Part shown: one piece after another, positions 17,949 through 26,534 of the stretch
Numbering within the stretch: the stretch's first letter is position 1
Layout: the number at the start of each line of letters is the position of its first letter
NCBI GenBank assembly: GCA_009731375.1
Contig: BJOX01000104.1
Coordinates: forward strand, 899,970-963,969
From: Paulinella micropora
Lineage: Eukaryota; Cercozoa; Imbricatea; Euglyphida
DNA length: 64,000 nucleotides
Direction of reading: 5' to 3'
Notes under the pieces: model-generated
What the model was told of the DNA's origin: nothing
Databases searched by the model: none
The model's input: the letters and a program-made list of their open reading frames with translations, nothing else
Translations under genes and position numbers: made by a program

Positions 17949-18203
17949 GTGACGCCCTCTATACTAATCTTTATAAACTTTTTATTAATTAATATTTCTG
18001 CTCGGACTGCCTGCGATTTCTATTCACGGGTCAGTGTTAAAAAAAATGAAAGCTGTGTTTATTGTATTCAAAAAGGAATAGAAACAAAATTTAAATGTGT
18101 GTATAAACCTTTTAGTGATTGGTGTGTTAGTTTTGATGAAGCCATTCCGCTAATCTGTGCTGGTGATGCTTCTTGGTATAAAACTCAACTATATGAATGC
18201 TAG
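17949..18203 (+). CDS. Small secreted Cys-rich protein, ~84 aa, lone plus-strand gene in the virion cluster
   Basis: The N-terminus ILIFINFLLINISA is a likely signal peptide. The mature part has seven Cys: TACDFYSR, SCVYC, FKCVYKP, DWCVSFDEA, LICAGDA and the final YEC. The element C homologue (39541-39775) keeps all seven and again runs opposite to its neighbours. No ATG is available: the frame opens with GTG next to the divergent start of the 17947 gene. A secreted or membrane-lumen disulphide protein is inferred; the function is unknown. The TAG is immediately followed by a perfect GC hairpin. Confidence 0.6.
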   Translation: MTPSILIFINFLLINISARTACDFYSRVSVKKNESCVYCIQKGIETKFKCVYKPFSDWCVSFDEAIPLICAGDASWYKTQLYEC

Positions 18204-18259
18204 TAGGGGCAAGCCCCTACAAACCCGCAGTGGGGTTCGAAAGGGGTATCCCCTTTCAT
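18203..18259. terminator. Double GC palindrome between converging genes
   Basis: GTAGGGGCAAGCCCCTAC (perfect 8-base stem) starts at the TAG of the plus-strand gene, followed by AAAGGGGTATCCCCTTT at 18239-18257, just beside the TGA of the minus-strand gene. It could serve as a shared 3' end signal for both. The same pair occurs at 15954-16014. Confidence 0.5.
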
Positions 18260-18603
18260 TTCTTACTTGAAGAAGGTGATGGAAGGCAGATACCGATAAG
18301 TAAGGTCAAAATACCGACATAAGTGTTGGCTGTCTCGCACGGTAAGTTCTTTTCAGATAGCCTCACGATACAAAGGGTAAAAATGGCGATAATGATACCC
18401 ATTTGAAATAAGTATTTAATAAGTCGGCTGTCAGTTGGTCTGTTTTTTATACAACAACAATTCCAGTTATCTTCCAATTCGTGCTCTACTTTTTTTCCTT
18501 CAGTCTTCAACGAAATATCCAAAACACGGTTCTTCAACTCTGGTGTTAGTTCGCCATCTGCCATATCAATGAGTGGAGGTGGAGGGTGTAATCTAGGGGG
18601 CAT
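18256..18603 (-). CDS. Small membrane protein with two TM segments, 115 aa
   Basis: After a Pro-rich start (MPPRLHPPPPLIDMADGELT) and a charged stretch with a CCC cluster, there are two hydrophobic segments: LFQMGIIIAIFTLCIVRL and YVGILTLLIGICLPSP. The protein ends in Ser/Lys. The element C gene (39204-39555) has the same second half (RPTDSRLIKYLFQMG, ILTLLIGICLPSPSSSKK). Placed right after the tail fibre gene, and overlapping its end by ~11 bases in both elements, it resembles a holin-like or virion membrane protein by layout only. The family was not recognised. Confidence 0.6.
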   Translation of the reverse strand: MPPRLHPPPPLIDMADGELTPELKNRVLDISLKTEGKKVEHELEDNWNCCCIKNRPTDSRLIKYLFQMGIIIAIFTLCIVRLSEKNLPCETANTYVGILTLLIGICLPSPSSSKK

Positions 18604-21600
18604 TGTAATTACGGATTTCTGCTAATTGGTTTTTTTAATCGGCTATATCATTAGTTAGATTATTATTTTGCTTTTCTAAATTAACTACCTTTTCCGCCAT
18701 GTGTTGAAAAGCACTGACTAATATTGGTATAAAACTTGTATATGTTATGCCTTCAAGGTAGCCATCTCCATCGTCCGCTTTTATTCCACTTTCAGATACA
18801 AATTCAGGAAATATTTTTTTAACTTCATCAGCAATAAATCCGTGGTTCTTTTATTCTTTCTTTTCGTCTGATTTCAAATAATATGAACAGCAGTTTATTT
18901 TCATTAGTTTTTCACAACAATCCCCGCAGTCTAATGTTTTAATATCTTATTTTAGCCTCCTGTCCGATGAGTTTGTCCAAGCACCATTGAGAGGAATATA
19001 ATTATAACTTCCAGAAGGCTCACCTGTTGAGTTTGAAGTAGTCCAAGAATGAACCAAACCAGTTGATGTACAAACTACTCCATAATTCGTATATCCTCCT
19101 GATTTAAAAAATAGTTGTGGGTCGTTAGTAGCGGCGGGTCTTTGTCTTATTATTAGAGAACCGCTTGATGTCGTTGGAAGAGTTACTGTTGTTGTTGATA
19201 TCCCCGCACTTGCTGTTAATAAGCCCGTTGTGCTACTGATGTCCATTGCGACATTAAACGATACATTATTCCCCACCGCTACTCCTGATTTATAATAGAA
19301 AAGAAGATTAGTGCCTTTTTGTATTAAAAAGGTAGATGTCGCAGAAGATGATTTCCATGCCCCTCCCGACACATAAGCATCAAAACCTAAAGTAATGTCA
19401 TTATTAGCATAATTCCACATTTGAAAAACTGGATAGACATCTGCTGTTGTTATTGCCTGTATATGTGGCCCCGCGGGGTCGCTCGCAGTTCCATATAATT
19501 CTAAGCCACCAGTTGCTCCTACTCCTTTTGTTGTTTTGCCTATGATTATTGGCATACCTGATGCTGTTGTTATTTTGTCGCTCGTTGCCAATGTGGTTGT
19601 TGATATACCCGCATTTGCCGTTATCGCTCCACTTGCTGTTATTGCCTTCGTTGTTAATAAGCCTGATGAACTACTGATGTCTATTGCGGTGTTAAATGTT
19701 ATATTACTTCCTACCGCTACTCCTGAGGCATATTGAAAAAGGAGATTAGTGCCTTTGGCTATCATAAAATTTGAGGTAGCAGAACTTGACTTATCATTAA
19801 CTGCTCCGTCCCAATAGCAATCAAATTTTAATGATACATCATTATGACTATTATTAATTAATTGAAAACAAGGATAATTTGGATCGGCTGTTATAAATGC
19901 TTGTATATGCGGCCCTGCTACACCAGATGTCCCGTATAATTCTAATTCACCCGTGTATGCCGCCAATCCTCTTGTTGTTCTTCCCAATATTAATGGTTTA
20001 TCTTGTGCTATCCTTATTTTGTCGCTCGTTGTTAATGTTGTTGTAGTCATACCAGCAGTTGCCGTTAATGTAGTTCCCGTTATTGTTCCACCATTTGTTA
20101 TGTTGTTTGAGTTCATAATATTATCCAAAGCACCATAAAACCGCATACCGCCAGCATTGTTAAAACGGACAATGTCAGATGAAGCACTTTTATTATCCAA
20201 AAGTTTTGAAATATAAAGACCTGCTCCTTTTACATCAAATGCTACATTCGTGAATACATAGCCTCTTTGGTTCGCTGTTCCACTTGTAGCAGTATTTAGA
20301 GTAAATAAGAAATATTGATAATCACCTGATGTCTGTGAAAAGAATATATCTCCTCCATTTTGGTTTAATATCCTCGCCCCATTATATGTTATATTTCCAC
20401 CATTAGTGATTGTTTGATTATTAAAATCTGCATTGTTAGTTAGAGTTAGATATTTTATCACAGTGCTCGCCCCATTAAATGTTTTACTTCCTGTTATGGT
20501 TTGGTCTGTTGTTAGTTTCACACAATTGTCATCCAGATATTGTCTATTTACCGCTTCATTCGCATTTTGTGGTGCTCCCAGATTAACAATCCGACTGCTA
20601 TTACAATCTAATCCAGTAGCATTAAACCACGAAACAATCGTCCCGTCAATAATAAAACTTATTTTTTTCGCAGAAATTTCAAAGTTGTAATATGTTGCCG
20701 TGTTCATATCCTAACTAGCAATTGACCCGATATTACTTGTAGAATTGAAAACGATGAATGTGCCCTTTGTTGTTGAATTGATTGAATTTCCAGTTATGTC
20801 AACACCACTGCTATATGTCTTAATTCCTGCTATGGTTTGGTTTCCTGAGGTTTTAACTGCCGAAGTATCAAGAACAGAAACATCCACACCATCAACAAGA
20901 TTTACATTTGTTATGCTTTGGTTTCCCATATTTAGTCCTCCCGTCATACTAGCAGTTCCGTCTAATCTAAGAAAGGGTGATGCCACGTTTCTCCATTGTC
21001 CAGTGCTATAAATGAGTAGTTGATTATCTGCTGCTGTTGTTATAATCACATCGCTATGTGTATCAATACTTCCACTCGCCGACACTTTCGCCGTGTTCGT
21101 ATCGTGCTCTGATAGCCAAGTTGTGATAGACCTGCCCTTTAGTTGATTTACATTTGTTATGCTTTGGCTTTTCGTATCAATCCCCGCACTCGCATTTATT
21201 ATACTGCTAAATGCTTTAATACCCGCTATGGTTTGGTCTCCTGTTAGTTTGACCACCGAACCATCAACCGCGAGATTAGCGAGATTAATTCCATTATATG
21301 TAGAAGCCCCCCGAAATAGCATAACCATTCATATTTAGTGCCCCCGTCATACTAGCAGTTCCGTCTGATCTAAGAAAGGGTGGTGTGGTGTTTCTCCATT
21401 GTCCCGTGCTATACATAATCAGTTGGTTATCTGCTGGAAAGCCTGTTATTGTCACATCGCTGTGGCCATCTATGCTTCCACTCGCTGACACCTTATTATT
21501 ATTGTCTTGATGCTCAAATATCCATTCATCAACATCTTTGGTATTTAGTAAATTAACTCCTGTTATATTCTTCCTTCCCATACTAATATTGCCGAATTCA

Positions 21601-22115
21601 TCAACATTTATCGGAAATGTTTTATTTACCCAGTTTATTGAATTATATGTTAGATAACTATTAGTGGCTATTGGTGCTGTTATGACTACATCAGAGAGTG
21701 TGTCAATTGAACCGAGGGCGGTATTTTTCCATTTGCCTTCTACATCATTGTATGTTAAGTATTGTCCGCTTGCTTGTGCAAATATGTTTGTATCTATCAA
21801 ATTGTATAAACTGGTTTGGTGCGGATTACTTGTATTCGAACGGTGTTGAGTTGAGGCTTTAACCTCGTCGTTGTCCCTTACTCGTTGCTCTGTGTAGTAT
21901 AAATTTTGTCCTTCTTTAATGTCTGTTGTTGATTTGGTAGATAATCTCGCATCGAATCGGCCGTCAGTGTAATAAAGATTTACGGGGTCAGCATCTTCTG
22001 GAACTCTGTCTGTATTTAAGCCCACTATGTTGGTATTGGTTAGGTCTAAATTTGCGATTGATAGGCTATCTGTCGCGATTTCTGACAAGCCTAACAAACT
22101 TTTGAATTGGCTCAT
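18593..22115 (-). CDS. Very long tail-fibre-like protein with Peptidase S74 chaperone end, interrupted
   Basis: The N-terminus (MSQFKSLLGLSEIATDSLSI) leads to the phage-fibre motif NLYYTDGRFDARL / NLYYTEQRV and many GDQTIAGIK / GNQTIAGIK repeats. Two ~140-residue repeats built around GGLELYG ... GPHIQAITTAD follow. The end is a Peptidase S74 intramolecular chaperone: SDRRLK, then NHGFIADEVKKIFPEF and a coiled coil. Breaks: one extra G in a G6 run near 21305; TAG at 20711 where C has TTG; TAA after DRRLK (~18949); TAA after KKE; TAA after DIAD. In total ~1,170 codons. S74 domains trimerise fibres and cut themselves off; a receptor-binding spike role is inferred. Confidence 0.75.
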
Positions 22116-22193
22116 TAGTATATATTTAAGAAATTGTTTATTAATAAAAACTAAATAATATTATTTTGTATGATAGTATAAACAAGTTATAAA

Positions 22194-22334
22194 ATGCCGA
22201 GAGGTAATAGAGAGGTTGCTATGAAGAACCTTGAAAAGGGTTGGGAGGCAAAGAAGAATCAGGCTAAGCAGAGAAAGATTGAGAGGGCGAGGGAACTACT
22301 TGCGGAGGAAGAGGCTAAGAATGTGAAGAAATGA
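22194..22334 (+). CDS. Tiny basic coiled-coil peptide, 46 aa
   Basis: Begins MPRGNREVAMKNLEKGWEAK and continues as a Lys/Arg/Glu helix to a TGA that overlaps the next ATG (ATGA). It starts after an AT-rich region divergent from the tail fibre gene, so this 80-base gap probably holds two promoters. No family recognised; it may be nucleic-acid binding by charge. Confidence 0.45.
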   Translation: MPRGNREVAMKNLEKGWEAKKNQAKQRKIERARELLAEEEAKNVKK

Positions 22335-22700
22335 CCAATGACGAAAAGATGGACCACATTACTAAGAATCAGTTGGCGAAAGATATGATTGATGGGAGGG
22401 ATGGCGAAAAAAAGTGAGGAAAGCAGTGAAAGCGATGAGGAGGTTGAACACGACTTTGTTGATATCGTTGCCCAACGGGTTGCGGGTATGAAACTTAAAG
22501 CCAAACAGAAGAAGGCGAAGAAAGTGGTAAAAAAGAAAGTGGAAGAAGAGAGTGAGGACGAAAGCGAGAGTGAGGAAGAGGAACAGCCTAAGAAAGGAGG
22601 GAAGAAGACTAGCCGTGTTAGTGTCAATGTTTATAATCAACAACCCAATAAACCAAAAAAAGAAAACAATGATACATCTAAGATATTTTTAAAGTTCTAA
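22331..22700 (+). CDS. Highly charged protein, probably one gene with an A-run frameshift
   Basis: The first frame starts at the ATG overlapping the previous stop (MTNDEKMDHITKNQLAKDMI) and ends in TGA after GEKK. One base away the frame continues as SEESSESDEEVEHDFVDIVA, a Lys-rich stretch, then EESEDESESEEEEQPKKGG and a Tyr/Asn/Lys tail, ending TAA. One extra A in the A7 run near 22410 would join them into ~123 residues. Alternatively the second part starts independently at ATG 22398. Alternating acidic and basic blocks suggest a disordered chromatin- or DNA-interacting protein. Confidence 0.5.
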
Positions 22701-22705
22701 TATAT

Positions 22706-22963
22706 ATGAGTGAAATTAAGAACCTACCATTAGATGTTCGCTTACACATTATGGACTACCTATATAATCATCGTATGTATGACTTCACTAGTTGCTATGT
22801 GTGTGGATTAACTCTGTGTTTAGCGGACCGACAGATTACAGCCATTGATGATACATTCGACCGATTTTATACTTATGAGTTTTGTTCTAATTATTGTTTT
22901 GAACTAGAAAAAGAAGAAAGAGTAAGATATAGAGATACATCATTAGGTGTCATTAAGTATTAA
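22706..22963 (+). CDS. Small F-box/zinc-ribbon-like protein, 85 aa
   Basis: The N-terminus IKNLPLDVRLHIMDYLYNHR resembles the LP-x-(D/E)-hydrophobic start of an F-box helix. It is followed by four or more Cys in CYVCGLTLC ... FCSNYCF, which could form a treble-clef or zinc ribbon. A role as a ubiquitin-ligase adaptor is possible from the first motif but weak. It converges with the methyltransferase, overlapping its 3' end by 21 bases. Intact, ATG to TAA. Confidence 0.5.
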   Translation: MSEIKNLPLDVRLHIMDYLYNHRMYDFTSCYVCGLTLCLADRQITAIDDTFDRFYTYEFCSNYCFELEKEERVRYRDTSLGVIKY

Positions 22964-23683
22964 TTTGTGTTCGTCTATTCTTTTTTTCGCTGTTTCAAAT
23001 ATGTTTTTATCTTTCTCAATACCTATAAACAGCCTTTTAGTATTAATACAAGCTATGCCAGTCGTCCCGCTTCCCATCGTAAAGTCTAGCACTAAGTCGC
23101 CTTCGTTTGAATATGATTTAATTAGCCACTCACATAGCTCAACTGGTTTCTGTGTGGGATGTAGCGATTTGGGTGGATTGTTGAATTTTAAGATTGAACC
23201 TGGATGTCGGTCTTTATATTCTCCATCTGGTAATTTTACATTTCCATATACTCCATTATGTGGTTTTTCTCTTTTCATTTTGTATGCTTTCCCTTCTGTC
23301 TTCTGTGGGTTATATGTTAATTTTTCTCCTTTCGGTCTGCTCGGCTTATTAAACACATATATCATTTCGTGTTTTCTTAGTGGCATTTTATGAGCCGATA
23401 AGAAACCAGCATTAGAGCTCTTCTCCCATACTAGGTCATACCGAAACCAACTCTCATTAGATTGAATGAGTTTGTAGCCGAATTTAGTAGTTGTAAAGAA
23501 AACATATATACAGTTCCGCTTACATACTTTTTTAAGTTCTACCCACATTCTCTTTAAGTCTATAATAGAGTCCCACTTACAAGCGGTCTGCCCATATGGT
23601 AAATCAACCACAACTAAATTAACTTTTTCTTCTATCTTTGGTATAAGGTCAAGACAATCCGCATTGAAAAGTTTTATATCCAT
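22943..23683 (-). CDS. DNA N6-adenine (or N4-cytosine) methyltransferase, 246 aa
   Basis: The catalytic motif IV is VVVDLPYGQT (DLPYG, residues 27-31), close to the N-terminus. The AdoMet-binding motif I is DFTMGSGTTGIA near residue 200, preceded by LHPTQKPVELCEWLI. This circular order is that of beta-class DNA methyltransferases such as those of type II systems. A longer open frame reaches 23806, but ATG 23683 is preferred: MDIKLFNADCLDLIPKI is the usual start of the family and the extension would overlap the integrase start. No restriction enzyme partner is adjacent. The start is 11 bases from the divergent integrase ATG. Likely protects or marks viral DNA. Confidence 0.85.
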   Translation of the reverse strand: MDIKLFNADCLDLIPKIEEKVNLVVVDLPYGQTACKWDSIIDLKRMWVELKKVCKRNCIYVFFTTTKFGYKLIQSNESWFRYDLVWEKSSNAGFLSAHKMPLRKHEMIYVFNKPSRPKGEKLTYNPQKTEGKAYKMKREKPHNGVYGNVKLPDGEYKDRHPGSILKFNNPPKSLHPTQKPVELCEWLIKSYSNEGDLVLDFTMGSGTTGIACINTKRLFIGIEKDKNIFETAKKRIDEHKLILNDT

Positions 23684-23694
23684 AGTTATATAAG

Positions 23695-24639
23695 ATGGAG
23701 GAAAAAAATAATGAAGATGAAATAAAGGAACAGCAAGCACTTGAAATACATTACCAAAAAAGATTGCCGACTGATAAATGGAACACGATATGGGCGGACA
23801 AACCACTTAAAGAAGTATTTGTAGATTTGGCTGATATGTCAAAACTTAAAGACAAGAAAGGAAATAAAGGCTATGCTTGGATGTTGTTTTGGATTGACAC
23901 TCACAGCCGATTTTTAATAATTAAACCACTTAAAAACAAAACGGCTAAAGAAGTTTATTTAGCTTTAAAATCAATACCTTACACACCCGAATCAATTACA
24001 ACTGATAGCGGAAGTGAATATAAAGGGGCGGTTAAAGATTATTTCAGAGAGAATAATATTGACCATCGGACGGTTGAAGTTGGCGACCATCGGGCTCTTG
24101 CGATTGTGGATAGAGTTATTAGAACTATAAGGCGGTGGCTTGACATTCTATTTGAAACTAATGGTAATTTTGATTGGCTTACTTATATTGATGATATGGT
24201 GGATGCTTATAATATGCGACATCATAGAACAATTCAAGCTAGGCCGATTGATGTATTTAAGGGTGTTAATAAGAATAAACAACGAATTCAACGAGACCAT
24301 TTAATAGAAGAATTTCAAACGGGCGACAAGGTGAGAAAGGAATTAAAAAGGGATTTATTTTCCAAAGGGGGCCGACAATACAGTAAGCAGCTCCATACAG
24401 TCATTGGTCGTCAAGGTTTCAAATTAATATTAAATTCGGATGAGCTAGTCAGTCCTAGGGAATTATTAAAGACCAAACTTGACAAACCGGCTGACGAAGA
24501 AAAACAAATTAACGAACAAGTTAAAGATTTAACAAAACAAAAGAAAACAAAGGAATTATTAAACCGTGAAGATATTCAACCAGAGAACATACGGACTAGT
24601 CGGAGAGAAAGGAAAGCGAAAGTAATATTAGATTTGTAA
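23695..24639 (+). CDS. Retroviral-type (rve) integrase, 314 aa
   Basis: The core carries Asp44 (EVFVDLADMSK), Asp104 (SITTDSGSEYKG) and an acidic residue 35 positions later, Asp139, in HRALAIVDRVIRTIRRW, where most rve enzymes have Glu. It is followed by the usual YNMRHHRTI helix region and a C-terminal SH3-like part (FQTGDKVRKELKR ... QLHTVIGRQGFKLIL). This is the integrase class used by Polintons and many PLVs to insert linear DNA. The ORF is intact. It lies near the right end of element B. Its divergent promoter is shared with the methyltransferase. Confidence 0.9.
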   Translation: MEEKNNEDEIKEQQALEIHYQKRLPTDKWNTIWADKPLKEVFVDLADMSKLKDKKGNKGYAWMLFWIDTHSRFLIIKPLKNKTAKEVYLALKSIPYTPESITTDSGSEYKGAVKDYFRENNIDHRTVEVGDHRALAIVDRVIRTIRRWLDILFETNGNFDWLTYIDDMVDAYNMRHHRTIQARPIDVFKGVNKNKQRIQRDHLIEEFQTGDKVRKELKRDLFSKGGRQYSKQLHTVIGRQGFKLILNSDELVSPRELLKTKLDKPADEEKQINEQVKDLTKQKKTKELLNREDIQPENIRTSRRERKAKVILDL

Positions 24640-24652
24640 GAGAAGAATTTAA

Positions 24653-25277
24653 TTACACAAAATCATTGATTGGGAGAATCCAGTTGATTTGGCTCGTGCG
24701 AGCTTTCAATACTCGGTTGATTGCTGTGATTGAATTAAAAATAATTAACTCATCAGGATTGCGGACGGAGACGAGAAAATGAAACTGGTTTTTGGGTTTC
24801 TCTATCAACATATTTTTTTGAATGCTTGCGAAAAAGTAATCTCCCCTTTCTTCAATGGGCATATCAAATGGTTTCCTCCTCCATATTCCAACCTTCTTGC
24901 CGGCGTAAAGAAATTCTCTTGGAACACCAACAAACTTAACATCATCTCTCGGAACGATTAAATCTCCAACATCTTCAAATTTTCTCCACCCATCAGGAAT
25001 GTCATCTTCGAGTAAGTCAGGGGCGGGCTGGACGGGGGCGGGGTCGGGGGGGACGGGGTCGGGGTCGGGCTGGATGGGGGCAGGGTCGGGTTGGACGGGG
25101 GCAGGGTCGGGCTGGATGGGTGCGCCCTCCAACNNNNNNNNNNTGGACGGGGGCAGGGTCGGGCTGGACGGGGGCAGGGTCGGGCTGGACGGGGGCAGGG
25201 TCGGGCTGGACGGGGGCAGGGTCAGCTGGGTCGGCCTCCAACTTCGCCTCTCCAAAAATGTTGGCAAGCTCCTCCAT
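24653..25277 (-). CDS. Pro-Asp-rich repeat protein with a false gap, ~200 aa
   Basis: Start at ATG 25277 (MEELANIFGEAKLEAD), then repeats of the heptad QPDPAPV. These are interrupted by a 10-N gap (25134-25143) that breaks the frame inside the repeat, and continue as QPDPDPVPPDPAPVQPAPDL. The C-terminal ~135 residues form a folded domain: DGWRKFEDVGDLIVPRDDVK, VGIWRRKPFD, FHFLVSVRNPDELIIFNS. The gap flanks are repeat units, so the true repeat number is uncertain. It converges with the integrase 13 bases away. No family recognised. Confidence 0.5.
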
Positions 25278-25570
25278 CTTCACTTTTTCCCTTGGGAGAA
25301 TTTGGGAGACTGCCGAAAACACGAGGATTTTTTGGCGGTTGATTTTGGTGGCGGTTTTTTTAGCAATTTCCTTTTTTTATTTCGGGGACCAAAGGGCCGA
25401 AATGGTCATCGCAATAATTTTTATCGTAAATTGCGGGCGAAACTGCCGTTTTTTATTTTTTTGCACGAATGCTCAGAATTTTGAGCAAATGAGCAAATGT
25501 TTTTCTCGTTTGCTTCGTTTTCTTGCTTTTTGTGCGGACCTCACTCTATAAACAATAAACCCTCAATTTA
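25278..25570. other. AT-rich spacer with short hairpins, no gene
   Basis: No supported gene. Contains TTTTTT runs and an inverted repeat around TGCTCAGAATTTTGAGCA (about 25470-25487). Probably carries the divergent promoters of the Pro-rich gene and the coiled-coil gene. Confidence 0.4.
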
Positions 25571-26043
25571 ATGTCTATTAACCTTATTCCAGATTTCGTA
25601 AAGGGAAAGGAAGAATGGATTGAACAGTTTGAAGTCCATAGATATAACCCGAAAAAATTAAGCGAAATGAAAATAAAAATGATGAAGGAGATTGAGAAGG
25701 ATGAACAGATTATTGAAGAGATGAAGAAGGAATTAAATAAAAAGAAAGAAAGACTTGGGCGATTGATGAAGTTTTGACTAAGAAGAAGGAGGAACAAGAA
25801 GAGATTGAAGAAGACTTGATGAAAGACAGAAGAAGAAAGAAGAGATTGAGACAGATTGAAGGAGAAAGAAGATTGATGAAGCATTGGAAGAAGCAGAATA
25901 GAGGACTGATAGATAGTGATGAGATTGAAAGAATTGAAGCACTAGTTGAGAAGGGTCATTCCTTTACGAAAGCTTGTTTAACGATAAAACAAAAAAATGA
26001 CTTAAATGAGGGAAGTTCAAATATGAACAGAGTTTATCGGTGA
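25571..26043 (+). CDS. Coiled-coil charged protein, probably one gene with a T-run frameshift
   Basis: The first frame begins MSINLIPDFVKGKEEWIEQF and ends TGA after RLGRLMKF. The second has no ATG: it begins with a TTG overlapping the TGA and continues TKKKEEQEEIEEDLMKDRRR. One extra T in the T4 run (TTTTGA) would fuse them into ~157 residues. The C-terminal part (GLIDSDEIERIEALVEKGHS, FTKACLTIKQKN) resembles a helical DNA-binding tail. It is the last gene of element B before the 22-bp tandem repeats. Confidence 0.5.
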
Positions 26044-26077
26044 GGTCACAAAAATAATTGATTTTATATTTACTCCC

Positions 26078-26222
26078 CTCTGCGGGAAATGCTAAGCCCC
26101 TCCAAGGGAAATACAAAGACCCTTCGAGGGAAATATTAAGACACTCCAAGGGAAATACAAAGACCCTCCGAGTGAAATGCTAAGCCCCTCCAAGGGAAAT
26201 ACAAAGACCCTTCGAGGAAATA
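26078..26222. repeat. 22-bp tandem repeat, ~6.6 units
   Basis: Consecutive 22-base units of the type CTCCAAGGGAAATACAAAGA then CC, alternating with CTTCGAGGGAAATATTAAGA-type variants. Located 35 bases beyond the last gene of element B, so it may mark the provirus end. Confidence 0.8.
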
Positions 26223-26534
26223 ATTGAAAATATTTACAACAATATCTACAACAATATGACAAAAAAACAAAAACAAAACAAAAAACAGTCGTGGGAGACT
26301 ATAAAAGCCCTACCTCATACAGTATGTGTGATGGTAGGTTTGTGCGGTGAATGGAGGTGGCAGTACTGGTGGCGACGACTACTAAGGTAATTTTTCGCTT
26401 CCTTTTTGATTTCTACTTGATTTCTTAATTATTTCTTGTTTGTTGATTTTTGGTGATTTTGGTCTGTTAAGACACTTTTCATAGAGGGCATTTTTCCTAA
26501 AAATGACCCTATGAAAAGTGTAATCATCTTCTTC
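26223..26534. other. Intergenic region with a long imperfect hairpin
   Basis: No gene supported. At 26472-26521, ACACTTTTCATAG and CTATGAAAAGTGT form the outer arms, and the pairing continues imperfectly inward (about 23 bases per arm). It may be a short palindromic transposon remnant. Confidence 0.5.

Noticed and set aside
12150-20713. Firm claim of a reassigned genetic code (TAA/TAG = Gln)
   Set aside because: Homologous polymerases both end at TAA, in-frame TGA occurs as well and many frameshifts show decay; kept only as a question.
26078-26222. CRISPR-like array
   Set aside because: Units are contiguous 22-mers without unique spacers and lie in a eukaryotic context.
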